Below are positions 11,166 through 21,677 of a stretch of DNA of 64,000 nt, one piece after another. The position numbers were made by a program, and so were the translations under genes. The notes beneath the pieces are model-generated. The model was not told where the DNA came from. It made no database searches and saw only the letters and a program-made list of their open reading frames with translations. This stretch comes from Progne subis subis (taxonomy: Eukaryota > Chordata > Aves > Passeriformes > Hirundinidae), in NCBI GenBank assembly GCA_022316685.1, contig JAKJHU010000832.1:1-64000 (forward strand), written 5' to 3'. Position 1 is the stretch's first letter. Every line of letters begins with the position of its first letter.

Positions 11166-13030
11166 AGCCGGGTTTCCATGGCAATTCCATGACAGGTGAC
11201 CCAGGTGTGGTGTCCCAGGGAGGGCTGCCATGGAAGCAGTGCCCAGCCCTGCCCCTTTCTGTCTGGCTGAGCTGGCCTTTGGCCCTGGCAGTGGCGTTTG
11301 CTGCTGGTTCCGTGGTGCCTGAGCAGCCAGCGCGGCACAGGGCAGGTGGCCGTGGCACAAGCCCCCAGCAAGGGATCCCCTCTGGCTCTGGGCACTGACA
11401 CCAGCCCTGAGCACGGGGCCCAGGGCAGGTTTCCATGGCACCCAACCATCACAAGGGGTCCAGGCCTTGGTTGCCACGGCACCAAACCAAGGAACGGGTC
11501 CCTGTGGCCGCTGCCGTGGCACCTGAGGGCATCAGCGAGTGTCAGTGCAATTGTACCTGGAACAGCCCCGGCACCGCTTTGTCCTCAGGGGTGCCCTGGC
11601 AGCCCAGGACAGCAACAGCTCTGCGTGCAAGTGGCCACAGAACCTGGCTGCAGAAATGGGTCCTTGGGGTGCTTTCCAGGGAAACTTGAACTGATGAGGG
11701 ATCCAAAGGCAGCAGTGGGGTCAGTGCAGTGTCCATGGCCACAGCCCCTTGCAATGGCCCAGGGCAGGTTGGGATGATGATCCACCCTCTCTCCTGGCCC
11801 AGGGCAGGGCTGCAGGGCCCTTCCCCACAGCCTGTCTGCACACAAGCACTTCCAGGGCTCTCTGCGTTTCCCTTCACCTCTCTCTTGGCTCACTCACACA
11901 CCTCCCAACAACCCACCTGGAGCTTTGAGCTGCAAGGAGTTCAAAGCTTGTCTGTCCTTCAGGAGCTGGTCTAATTCTGCCTTCAGCCAACTCTGGATTT
12001 GTGTTTATTGTAGAACTTCCTGTGTGTCTAAAACATTCCTTGCATGGTTCTGCCTTGGGGAAGGGCAACCTCCTTGGTGGCACCTTGGGCTTGGCACACA
12101 CTTGGGGAGATTGTCTGAAACTCAAGAGTTTTAGATTGCTAAAAAAGGAAGAAAGCTCCTCTTTGATTGCATGCAGCCAGTTCTCTGAGCAAAGCAGGTC
12201 CCAGGTGACAGAAGAGATACAGGATGGGTTTGGGGAATGTGGAACAAGGTTGTCTACACTGGGTCACACCTCAAGGCACAGCTTCTCTGAACAGACCAGA
12301 CCTCCTTGGGAGACACCTAGGTCAATATCAGTCACTGAATGCTGCAGTCACCTCTGCTCTAAAGAGAAAAATACACCCCTTGAAACAGGAATACATATTT
12401 ATTAAAAGCACTTTGAAATATTTCTCCATAACTCTTGGAAAAAAGACTTCCTTGCGAACTGCACCAGACCAGAGGGAACTCAAGGCACAGCCATGGTTTG
12501 TCAGGACTTGTGTGATCCTAATGAGCCCTGTGGTGCATTTGGTGTTGAGTCCTGGAACCTCAGGGCCTGAGAGGAGATTGCACAAACCTTTCCAGGAGTC
12601 AGAGTCAGAAGAGAAACCCAAAGTGTTTTGAGGCATCAATGGGTCCCACTAAAGTCCATCCCCAACACAGGCTCCTCATGGAGTCCTTGGAGGAAAGAAC
12701 TGGAGGCCGTCATTGCACAAACCTCTCAGAGACTCCAAGGCAAAAGCCAAACCCAAAGTCCTTTGAAAAACCTGCAGTCCCTGGGAGCATTCAGGAGCCC
12801 CCCAGGGCCATTGCTGACCAAGGCTCCCCAAGGACTCCTTCCAGCAGATCCCTGAGGCCCCTGGGATGTGAGGGGGATGCTGAGGGCAGCACAAGGGGCT
12901 GACAGTGCCCAGCCTTGCTGGGGCTGTGCCAGGAGGCCCCAGGGCCCCAGGACAAGGTGTCTCCTCACAGCCCTTGGTGGCACAGAGGCGGCTGTGCCCC
13001 AGGGCACCAGGACTTGGCTTCTCCTGGGCA

Positions 13031-13617
13031 CAGCCTTGCCAGGGCCCTTGGCCATGTCCAGCACAGCTTGTCCTGCCCTGTCCCACAGCTGCTGCACACT
13101 CCCATCTCGCTGCCCCCCTGGCTCTGCCCTGCCATTGCCAGCCCTGCCCTGACCTCTGCCCAGGGCATGTCTGACACCCCCCATCCAATGGGCTGGGGGT
13201 GGGAAAGTGTTCCTGAGGGCACAGGGAGGGGACAGCTGGGCTGGACTGACCCAAGGGAGCCCCCATTCCTTGTGACGTCAAGGTCAGCCACAAACTGAAA
13301 GAAGGGGAAAGAAGGGCGATGGGGGTGGCGGTGAGGGCTGTGGATGTCTTTTATTATTGAGACATTTCTCACACCAAGCACAAAGTACATGTACTCCATC
13401 CTCTCCTGCCAGGAGCTGGCTGGACGTTGTCTGCTGATGGGAAGTAGAGAATTGACCTCATTAGTTATTTCTGTGCTTCCACATGTAGCCTTTGCCTTTT
13501 GAGGCACTTGCCGAGGAGGGTGAAGAAGCCCAGAAGATCAGGAGTTGGTTTGTGAGTCCCAAACACCAAACGCTGAATGGCTGTGGGACCAACCAAGGAT
13601 TTTTGGGAAGAACCGCT
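13031..13617. other. No gene recognised
   Basis: GC-rich sequence to about 13260 followed by mixed sequence. Apparent frames lack start context, splice signals or recognisable motifs. Confidence 0.35.
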
Positions 13618-14090
13618 GTAGAGAGTTGTTTCCTTGAGACGGGAGAAACCCCTAGATTAATGCCTTGGGAAACCCCTTTCTGAGTTCACTGATCAGTACC
13701 AGAAAGTTCTTAGCTCTCTATGATGTTATAGGTCACCTTTTGGTGCAAAAAATTTAATACTCAACCCCATTGGACCCTTCCCTCAAACCCTGCCTTAGTT
13801 CCACCCTAACTCCTGCGCTTACCAAGTTGTATAAGTTCCTGTGCCTGAGCCCACCCCCTGCTTTTTAGCCCCTTGTGCCTGCTTGCTCCAGTTGCTCTAT
13901 GTAACAGTGTACGCTTCCTTGTTAGTTGCTTTTGGATTATTAAAGTTCCTTTGCAGAGCAACCAGAGCTTGTCTCTCTCTCTTTAATTTGCCATTGGGCT
14001 CGAGTCCTGTAGAAACCCAGAAGGATCCAGAAGCCCGGGTGTGGACCCTCGGGGGATTACAAACAGCCAAGGATTCTTGGCAGTAACACA
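13618..14090 (+). mobile_element. LTR-like element, boundaries uncertain
   Basis: The stretch has a TG start (about 13618), a TATA-like 'gtataagttcc' near 13830, an ATTAAA signal near 13938, then a 'ctcgagtcctgtagaaaccc' U5-like region and an end in 'cagtaaca'. I could not find a convincing target-site duplication. The identification rests on layout alone. Confidence 0.4.
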
Positions 14091-15442
14091 CCGTGAGGAA
14101 GAACAGACTGTGGCTGGAGAAGGGGCCATGCAGATAAAGGCAGCACTTTTCCAGGATCAACATCCTTGTTCTGGCTCCTGGGCATAAGCACAACACCACA
14201 CAAGTGCAGGAATGAGGTTGAGAATGGACTGTGGGGGGGATCAACACCACAAAAGAGCCCCGAAGCCTCTGACCCATTTCCAGAAAGGTTCGGCTCTGCC
14301 TTTCCCAAGTGCCCAGGACCCTCTGGGATGGCTCTGGCCTTTCCAAGGGCTTTGAGAGAGCTCTCAAAACCGTAGTGACACTACCCAGCCTCTCAATATC
14401 CCTGACACCAAAGGCCTTTTCCACATCCCACAGTTCCAGGTCAGTGCCCAGGACACAGGATAGCCCTCTCCAGGTCCTTGGGGTGATTCAGAAGGGAGGA
14501 AGCTGTGATTTCTCCCCACAGAGCCAGCACTCCAATGTCTCTCAGTGCCATCCATAGCTGTCCTGAGCGTTTTCCCTGAAGCCTCCTTCCCCTGGATGTT
14601 TCTCTCCACACAGTCCTCAGCACAGCCCAGCAAAGGATTCAGGTGGTTTCCCAGAGGATGTTCCTCTGGAGTTTAGTGGCCTCAAGGCACTGTTGGTGCC
14701 ACTGGAATTGTGCCAGCACGAGTGCTGCTGGTGATGATGTGCTCACTGGGCTTCATCTCCCCACACATACACGATGCACTGCTGAAGTCCCCTCAGCACA
14801 GATCAACACGCACTGCAGGCCTGGACACTTGGTGTCCCTCCATGCAGGGACAAACAACCTCCTGCAGGTGAGGGCAGAGGCCAGTGCTGGCAGGGGTGGC
14901 TGCAGGGGCTGGTGTGGGACAATTGCCCTGGGACACCATCCCAGGCCGTCCCCAGAACAAAGACACAGCCCAGGCCTTGCTCTGCTGCTCCCTCACGTCC
15001 ATGGCAGGAGCTCTGGCTGTGCCAGAACATTGCTGTGTGCCCCCCTCTGCCCCAGGTACTGGGGCTTGCTTTGCCAGGGCATTCCTGGAGCACATTCCTG
15101 ACAGCAGCTCTGGAGGAGAGCCAAGCCCTCCTGGCCTGCCCTCAGGAGGTGCCCTTTGCTGATGGAACTGCCGTGCTGGAGCCCGGCTGTGTCCCAGCAG
15201 TGCCCGTGGCCTGTCCCTGCCTGCGGTCACAGCAGTTTACAGTTTCCAATTAGACTATTTTATATATCTTTGTACAGAATAGGTTATAGTTTTTCATCAA
15301 TAAAACTGTCTGTTTATCCCAATTAACTGACTGGTGTGCGTTAAAAAAAATAAATATCCAAGACCAAAAAATAATGTTTTTATATGGTTTCTTGTCTCTT
15401 CCATGGAACAGCTGCGCTGAAAATGGAATCAGGGTCAGGTGC
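14091..15442. other. Unassigned sequence
   Basis: About 1.35 kb, GC-moderate to 15240 then AT-rich with an AATAAA near 15299. No coding exon, RNA gene or repeat family is recognised. Confidence 0.35.
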
Positions 15443-16087
15443 TGTCGGGGGGCTTCCCCAACATTCAGGTGGTTTCAGGGTCTTTTTCCCCCCTGCACAG
15501 CTCCAAGCCAAGCCGAAGGAAGAGACGGAGTCTTCAGGTGTAGATTTTTCAAGGTTGCATTTTTCGTTTATTGTTTCTTATCTTACAAATTTCTCACAGT
15601 CCAACATGATGTTTGCAGCTGCATGGACTTCTCACGTCTCCCCCTGAGCTGGGCAGTCCTTAATCTTTTATACTAATTACTACGTGTTCGTTATTTACTC
15701 TTTCTTACCAATGTCTATCACTATTACTAAAAAGGTCATCTATACACTGACCCAATCCTCACAAACTACTTTGTGCCAACGTCATAGCAGAAATGGAGTG
15801 AGGGAAGGAGAAGGAAGAAGAAGGAGGCAACGCCCCAGATTCTCCATCTTGTCCCCATTCACTCCAATGCTATGAACCTAAAATTACTATTTTTTCACTC
15901 TATGATAAACTAAACTACTATTTTTCACACTCCCGTGGCCTGCAAACCCTCTCTCAGTTTAGGAAGTTTTTCCCATGGACTGAGATCAAAGCCAGTGTCT
16001 CTCTGAGCTCTGGGCTGGGGTCTCAGAGCCCCCTGCCCAGGTCTCTGACCCTCCAGGGCAACCAAAGGAATGCCCTGGACTCCAACA
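15443..16087 (-). mobile_element. Solo LTR, same family as the ERV2 LTR
   Basis: On the minus strand this runs from TGTTGGAGTCC (16087) to CCCGACA (15443), 645 bases. It is alignable end to end with the 641-base LTR at 30592-31232 in the opposite orientation. Shared blocks include the first 170 bases, 'gtgaggattgggtca', 'aagataagaaacaataaac' and 'accacctgaatg'. No matching flanking duplication is seen, so it may have been rearranged after insertion. It has diverged from the ERV2 LTR at many positions. Confidence 0.85.
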
Positions 16088-16089
16088 TT

Positions 16090-16840
16090 ATTTGAATAGA
16101 ATTTATTTATAACAGGCAGGGATTGGACCCACAGAGACCCATGGGATTGTGTCCCAGCCCCACGGAGCCCCATTCCAACCCCACGGACTCATCCAGGGTC
16201 ATGGACATGAACGGGCTCCAACAGCGCCACAGGCAGGGACCGCAGGGAGAGGAGAACTGGGGGGACATGGAGATTTGGGGGCTGGGGGGTCACGGCTGAA
16301 GGAAAGGGGCAACGGGGAGAGCTGGGAGAGCAGGGAAGAGGCTTTGGGGGTTCCAGGGTTGAGAAAAGGGAAGGGTGGGGCTGGGTAGATATGGAAGGGG
16401 TGTGGTTAAGGGGCTTTCTTGTGTCAGGAATAGGACAAGGTCCCGAGTGTCCCAACTTCCATCAAAAGGTTGGGAAACCCAGGATGGCTGGGAATAGGGG
16501 TCCCGGGTATCCTCAGTGTTGAGGGAAGGAGAGGTTGCATTCTGGGAAAGGCAGGAATAGGGCTCCAGGGGGTCTCTGGGTGAAGGAGAAGGGGGCTCTG
16601 GGGTCAGGGAGAGGTGGGACGGCCGGGAAAGGGGTGCAGGGGTTGGTGCTGGATCAGGGGGTGCAGGGTGGAACCCGTGCCCGGGAATGGGGGTTCGGGG
16701 GGATCGCGGCGCCCAGGAATGGGGGTTTAGGGGTCCCTGGGTGCTCCGGAATGGGCGATCCAAGAGTCCCGGTGCCGGGGGTCTCCCTCCCCTGTCGCCG
16801 CCCCCCGGGCCCCCAGGAGCGCCCCCAGCCCCAGCGCTGG
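16090..16840 (-). other. GC/C-rich minisatellite-like spacer with AATAAA near its end
   Basis: On the minus strand this is pyrimidine-rich, repeating 'aacccccattccygggc'-like units near 16650-16760 and ending in a 'cctgttataaataaattct' block with AATAAA at about 16107-16102, just before the solo LTR. It could be intron and 3' end of the gene whose leader I suspect at 16844, but no coding exon is recognisable in between. Confidence 0.3.
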
Positions 16841-16846
16841 AGCCAT
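16770..16846 (-). pseudogene. Possible MHC class I-like leader exon
   Basis: The minus strand has ATG at 16846-16844 followed by a short leucine/alanine-rich leader beginning MAPALGLGALLGARGAA. This resembles avian MHC class I leader peptides (inference from family knowledge). It lies directly downstream of CCAAT/CRE-type elements. I see no proper GT donor at the expected place and no class I alpha-1 exon downstream, so if real it is a remnant. Confidence 0.3.
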
Positions 16847-16859
16847 GGCGCTGCTCCGC

Positions 16860-16970
16860 TGCGGCCCCGCCCACAGCACTGGCCCCGCCCCCAGAGCCGC
16901 CTCCGGCCCCGCCATTGGCGCCGCTCTTTGCTGTCCGCCAATGGCGGCCCGAAGCTGCAGTGACGTCACC
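16860..16970. promoter_or_regulatory. CpG-island promoter with CRE and CCAAT boxes
   Basis: A palindromic CRE, TGACGTCA (16961-16968), lies near two CCAAT motifs in opposite orientation (ccaatgg at 16938, ccattgg at 16912) and GC boxes 'ggccccgccc' (16864-16890). Read on the minus strand, CRE then reversed CCAAT with about 17 bases between resembles the X2-Y part of MHC-type promoters. Plain bidirectional housekeeping promoters can look the same. Confidence 0.45.
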
Positions 16971-17039
16971 GGGCGCTGGGCAGAGGGAGCGCGGGGGGAA
17001 GGGCAGGGCGGAATTCCCGGGAATTCCCCTGGATCACCT

Positions 17040-17430
17040 CCTGGCATCGCCCGGGACCCTCCTCGGCCACGCCCTGCGGGACCCCCGGGCCGGGCTGTGC
17101 CCAACTCCCGGGGCTGGGCTCAAACTCTGCCTGGAGCCCGCTGGCTTCGGCCCAAAGCGGGGGAAGCCCCGCGATCCGCGGATCCATTTGTTCCTGCGGC
17201 TGCGGGTCCCAGCCCCGGCGGAGCGGGACTGGGCGCGGGCACTGCGATCCCTGATCCCCGATCTCCTGCTCTCGCTCTCTCCTGCGCTCTCCCTTTCCTT
17301 CGGGCGATCATCAGTCCCAGAGCGGCCGGAGAGCCCCGTGCCCAGGTCAGGTTTCTCAGGAAAGGGAGGCCTGGGGGTGAGGTGCCCCGGGCTGGCCGGG
17401 AATGGGGGTCCGGGGGTGGCCGGGCTGACG
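17040..17430. other. GC-rich sequence without recognised exon
   Basis: About 390 bases of very high GC beside the promoter island. Long frames exist on both strands because stop codons are rare at this composition, but none shows a domain. A short stretch reading like a basic cytoplasmic tail on the minus strand near 17290 was not accepted. Confidence 0.3.
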
Positions 17431-17534
17431 GGAACAGGGGATGCAGGGGCTGGGAGAGGAGGATACCCGGGAAAGGGGGTACAGGGGGTGTCGATGCAGG
17501 ATAAGGGGGGGCAGGGGGTCCCGGAGCTGGGGAA

Positions 17535-17562
17535 GGAGATGGGGGGGGGGGGGGGGGGGTCC
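17535..17562 (+). repeat. Poly-G run
   Basis: About 20 consecutive G residues lie within a G-rich stretch. It is a likely G-quadruplex former and a site where read errors and length errors are expected. Confidence 0.85.
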
Positions 17563-17723
17563 ACGGGGTGCCAGGGCGCCTCCCCAAATCCCCTCCAAGG
17601 GGGGGAGCAGGAGCTGGGTCATGAGCTATGGGGAGAGAAAAGGGGGTGAGCCCGGCATGGGGGGGACATGGGGGAGTCCCACGTGCTCTGAGGGGGGACC
17701 CGACCCCTGGGGACCCCTCTCAC

Positions 17724-17815
17724 CTTCTCCCGCAGGGGAGGCAGAGCCCCAGCCCAGGCAGACGGAGCCCAGCACGAAGCCCCCGAGCCCCGGCAGCATC
17801 TTGGGGGGGGCAGGA
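17724..17815 (-). pseudogene. MHC class II beta transmembrane-exon remnant
   Basis: On the minus strand the sequence encodes KMLPGLGGFVLG, then after a one-base frame slip LGLGLCLPCGRR, and ends at an intact donor (GAAG then GTGAGAGG). Class II beta chains have a transmembrane exon with a Lys-Met-Leu start, a Gly-Gly pair, a hydrophobic helix and a short basic tail, which fits this order. The slip within the helix makes it a broken copy. A related remnant lies at 37763-37830, and the sequences 3' of both (17575-17635 and about 37620-37690) also resemble each other. No beta-2 exon is present. Confidence 0.55.
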
Positions 17816-17856
17816 GGGGCAGGATCCGGGAAAGGGCAGCGGCTGCTGCGAAGGGA

Positions 17857-18985
17857 CCGGGATGGACTGGGACAGACTGGGATGGACTGGGACAGACTGG
17901 GATGGACTGGGACACCGGCATACATCGGGAGACACCGGGATACACCGGGCCCAGGACTGCCACCCACTGGGAGCAGATCAGAGCACACTGGGACCCAGTA
18001 GGACCAACACTGGGGAACAGGGATCATCGTGGGACCAGCTGGGATTAGACTGAGAGTGACTGGGATCATACTGGTGGAAAATGGAACCTTACTGGGCCAA
18101 GTGGATGTGACTGGGAATGACTGAGTATGGTAACGGTAACTGGGATATACTGGGAATGTCTGTGAACATACCAGGGGTGAACTGGGATTGACTGGGTCTA
18201 TACTGAGGGCAACCAGGATTGACTGGGACCATGCTGGGAGAGTGGGATCAGCGCGGACTCATACTGGGATCGTACTTGGAATGACTGGGTCTATGCTAGG
18301 GGCCACTGAGAGCAACTGGGATCAGACTGGGAGGAACTGGGAGCAACTGACACAATACTGGGGGCAACTGGGATCATGATGGCATCAGCATAGGATCATA
18401 CTGGGAGGGAGTGGGTCTGTGCAACTGGGATTACACTGGGAGGAAACAGGACCATGCTGAGGACAATTGGGATCATACTGGGAGCAACTGGTATCACACA
18501 CAGGGTGACTGGGGTCATTCTGGGATCATACTGGAAGTGACTGGGAGCAGGCTGGGGGCAACTGGGACCATGTTGGGGAAACTGGGATATATAGGGAGGG
18601 ACTGGAATCATGCTGGAGCTGACTGGGAGTGGCTGTGAGCAACTGGTATCATGTTGGAAGCTACTGGGAACAACTGGGAGTGAGTGGGAACACACTTGGG
18701 GCAACTGGGATTTACTGGGAGTGACTGCATTCACAGAGGGACCATAAAGGAAGTTACAGCAATAATACTGGGAGTATCTGGGAGTGAGGGGGATCATTCT
18801 GGAATCATACTGGGAAGGACTATAGCTGTAGTGGGAGTGTCTGGGATCATACTGGGAGTAACTGGAACCATCCTGGGATGGCCTAGAACTATAGTAGGTA
18901 TGAATGGGAACTACTGGGATCATACTGGGTTCATACTGGGATCATACTGGGATCATACTGGGAGCCACAGGGCCCATGCTGGGAG
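17857..18985 (+). repeat. ACTGGGA minisatellite array
   Basis: More than 1.1 kb of degenerate units of about 20-30 bases built around 'actgggatcatactgggag' and 'gactgggagcaactgggat'. The same family makes up 40510-41808, 46448-47205 and, inverted, 37105-37380. Frames across it are repetitive and not taken as genes. Confidence 0.95.
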
Positions 18986-19106
18986 TGACCTGGGCCCCAC
19001 TGCAGGAACTGGGGGGACTGGCCCAGCTGGGGCTCAGGGTTGTTCTCCCCCAGGGCTGCCCTGGGTCCTGCTGTCACCCCCGGCCCCACAGAGCAAGGGA
19101 CAGGGG

Positions 19107-19262
19107 ACAGCTGAGGGACAGGGCACAGCCAGGGAACATGGGACAGCCAGGGAACATGGCACAGCCAGGGAACATGGCACAGCCAGGGAACACGGGACAG
19201 CCAGGGAACATGGCACAGCCAGGGAACATGGCACAGCCAGGGAACACGGCCTGGCCCAGGGA
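19107..19262 (+). repeat. 18-bp tandem repeat
   Basis: About eight units of 'acagccagggaacatggc' with period 18. Variants alternate catgg and cacgg. Because the period is divisible by three, every frame shows a six-residue repeat, but there is no sign that it is translated. Confidence 0.92.
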
Positions 19263-19824
19263 CACCGAGCTCCAGCACTTTGGGCTGTTGTGCCCAGGCT
19301 GTTGCCCTTGGGCTCCCAGCACAGGCCAAGGGGGAGAATCCCCTCCACAAACTGTTGTTTGCTTGACGCTTTGCTCTGGAACATTCCCAAGGAGCCACCT
19401 GCAGTGGCTGGAGCCATCTGGGTGCCCGAGGCCACCAAAGCCGCTCCAGCAGTGCTCTCCTGCCCCGGGCAGGGCAGGGAACACCCAAGGAAAGGCTCGT
19501 GCTGGGCTCAGGGCAGGAACAGGGCACTCCCCTGGCGCTGCCACGGGCACAACAGAGCCGGCCTGGGGAAAGGATTGGCATTTGTGTCCCATGCAGTCCC
19601 AGCAGGGATTGCTTCTCATTTCACTGCTCTCATTGGATTGGTCATCGATTCAAATCATTTCCCCATGGAATTCCCATGGCTGTGGGTTGGGGAATTCTCA
19701 CCTGACTGGGATGAAAGTGAAATCCAGCCATAGGAATTCCATGGGAATTCCTGCATTCCCAAGTCCCCCCATTTATGAATCCCACATTCCCATGGGAATT
19801 CCCCTTCCCCCAGCCCACACCCAC

Positions 19825-20098
19825 CTTTGTGCTCCAGAGCCTCCTGACCATATCTGATGTATTTTGGGGCCCTTCCACACTGGTGTGTCCCAGGTAAAGC
19901 TTCATCTGCTCCACCATGATCCCTTTGGATTCCCAGCACCTCTGGGTGATCTGGGTGGCACCGTTGGACACTGCAAAGCTCCCGGATCCCAGCTGGAAGG
20001 AGATGAAATCCCACCCATCATAGCCATACCGGTGGGATCCATGGATTCTCTGTTGGACAGGAGGTCAGAGCTGGAAACCACCTGCACCCTGTGGAGAT
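19825..20098 (-). pseudogene. MHC class I alpha-2 exon, frame-broken
   Basis: The minus strand holds a splice-bounded exon of 274 bases: acceptor CATTCCCAG before 20098 and donor CAAAG/GTGGGTG after 19825. That is the usual size of the class I exon 3. It encodes segments typical of the alpha-2 domain in order: SDLLSN, then after a one-base slip HRYGYDGWDFISF and LGSG, then YLGHT, and after another slip YGQEALEHK at the donor. The domain forms half of the peptide-binding groove in intact genes. At least two frame slips rule out a normal product. No alpha-3 exon is seen downstream. Confidence 0.75.
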
Positions 20099-20599
20099 CT
20101 GGGAATGAGGAGAGAAGGGTCCCATGGAGTTGTGTCCCAGCCCTGGTGGAAACCAGAGAGAATTCTCCCAGGACCCCGTGCACACAGGCTTGGAGGCAGA
20201 AAGGAATGCAGGGATTGGTTTGAAAGCCTCGGATAAACTGAGATACATAAAGTCACACAGGCACGAAGTGGGGATGTGAGTTTTAGTTTTAGGTGAGTAA
20301 AAATACACCTTAAGTGCCTTAAGCAAAGAAGAGACTGTATTAGGTGATAGAAAAGCCCTAAAGTCCAGTTTAAAGTTCAGTAGCATCACGTTGTCCAAAG
20401 TTAATTAAGTCTTAGACCTAGCATCAACATACCATAGCATTGCTGCCATTGCCAGCCAGAATAGATGGGCTGTAGGCGTAGGCCTTGTGTAAGAAATGGC
20501 AACCATTGTGAAAAAACTGTGTTAGACCAGGATAGGTGCAAAAAGACAGGAATAGCGTGGTGTTTGTAGCTGATTGGATGATTTATGAATAGAAGGCAT

Positions 20600-20890
20600 T
20601 GTACTGAGGGTGCTGCTGCTGCTGCTGCTGCTTCTGTTGGGGCATGGGGACCCTGTGCAGGAAGGCATTTTGCATAATGGCACGGACTGGAACACTCTGA
20701 CCTTCCTGAGACTGATCTGGCCGTGCCATAAAGTACTTTTCCAACAAGCAGCAGCCTCTCTTGTCCCTCGGTTGGCCCGCTCAAACTTGACAGCTGTCCA
20801 TCAGCAGTGTGCCCGCTGCTCCTGCGTCCTGCCAGTCCTTCCCTGGCAGTGCCAGCAGGAGCTGCTCCTGCCGCTGACTTATTAAAGAAA
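20600..20890 (+). repeat. Dispersed repeat, inverted copy at 57920-58330
   Basis: About 270 bases beginning at a CTG-repeat run (20612-20630) match the reverse complement of about 58055-58325 closely. Neither strand has a recognised domain. It ends about 35 bases from the end of the ERV1 LTR, and the other copy directly abuts an LTR-like end at 57919. Confidence 0.85.
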
Positions 20891-20921
20891 TACCGGTATT
20901 GATCTAGTACCAATACCCAAC

Positions 20922-21547
20922 TGTGACGGACAAAAACTCTCTAACAGTTTAAAGTGTATGTTTATTACGGCCGGGCAGCACGTGGGATATTTCCCTAATT
21001 CGCACTGCAAAATTCACAGGTAATTACAAAGCCTTTTATTTACAAAAGTGTTGAATATCCAAAATACAAATGCATATTCATACCCCTGTCACCTCCCATT
21101 CCTCGCTTCGTATGCTAATTGGCAAAAAGGCTATTAAGCATGCGTACTTTGTTTCTTAAAATGAGTTGGGGGTCTATTTTGGGGAGGGGTCACCCAAAAT
21201 GAGGAAGTAAGATGAGTCTTCCTCGTCCTGACCTTTCTACATTTTCAATGTATTTGTGACAAATGATTCCTTGGTAGAACTTACAGTTTCCTGTGTTCAA
21301 TGGGTCCTTTAAGCAGAAAATCTACAGCTATCTTATGTCCTATTTACCACATTTTGTTTTTCATTACAAGCACAACTACATAAACATAAACCTGACAAGA
21401 AATGAGTTACAAGATCCGGGGTAGCTTATCTAAGATCCGGCTTCTGTTAACTGCTAACAAAGATTACCTATCTACTTCAGCTAATTCAGCAGCTTATTAT
21501 CTTAACTTTCCTCAAAATCCTTAGTTCCTCAAAATGAACGTTCCTCA
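20922..21547 (-). mobile_element. ERV1 3' LTR
   Basis: On the minus strand, directly after a purine-rich tract ('aaagaagaag', about 21557-21548), the sequence begins TGAGGAACG and ends at CCGTCACA (20922). Two AATAAA signals lie near 21036 and 20964, the second in the position expected for the end of R. No matching 5' LTR is found beyond gag. The boundaries are inferred from TG/CA ends and the polypurine tract. Confidence 0.6.
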
Positions 21548-21677
21548 CTTCTTCTTTGAAATGAGTAAATTCTTTTACTCAGTATACAGAGTCGTCCTCA
21601 TCTATCCAAGCTGTACAGCTAGTGTCTCTCAAGACTAAGCCAGACACCTTTGACAGTGATGTTAAAGCTGCCACTCA

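Larger units (their letters stand above)
10435..13030 (+). repeat. Left arm of an interrupted inverted duplication
   Basis: Blocks occur in reverse-complement and mirrored order in 32290-34725: the CR1 piece (10440-10515 with about 34640-34720), 11640-11822 with about 34430-34605, 12068-12110 with 34385-34425, 12120-12440 with about 33480-33795, and 12470-13030 with 32290-33470. Each arm has its own insertions: the left has the solo LTR and about 250 bases at 11822-12068; the right has about 590 bases at 33795-34385 and an expanded tandem array. Confidence 0.8.

Noticed and set aside
17120..17330. Minus-strand GLMIARRKGR segment resembling a membrane-proximal tail
   Set aside because: There is no hydrophobic helix before it and no splice support, so the match is too short to call.
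17857..18985. Regularly spaced repeats that might suggest a CRISPR array
   Set aside because: Units are adjacent and degenerate with no unique spacers, and the genome is eukaryotic.
19074..19619. Frames with six-residue repeats
   Set aside because: The pattern comes from an 18-bp tandem repeat, so every frame is repetitive on both strands.
20610..20885. Frame starting with a leucine run
   Set aside because: The leucines come from a CTG microsatellite and the rest is a dispersed repeat with no recognised protein.
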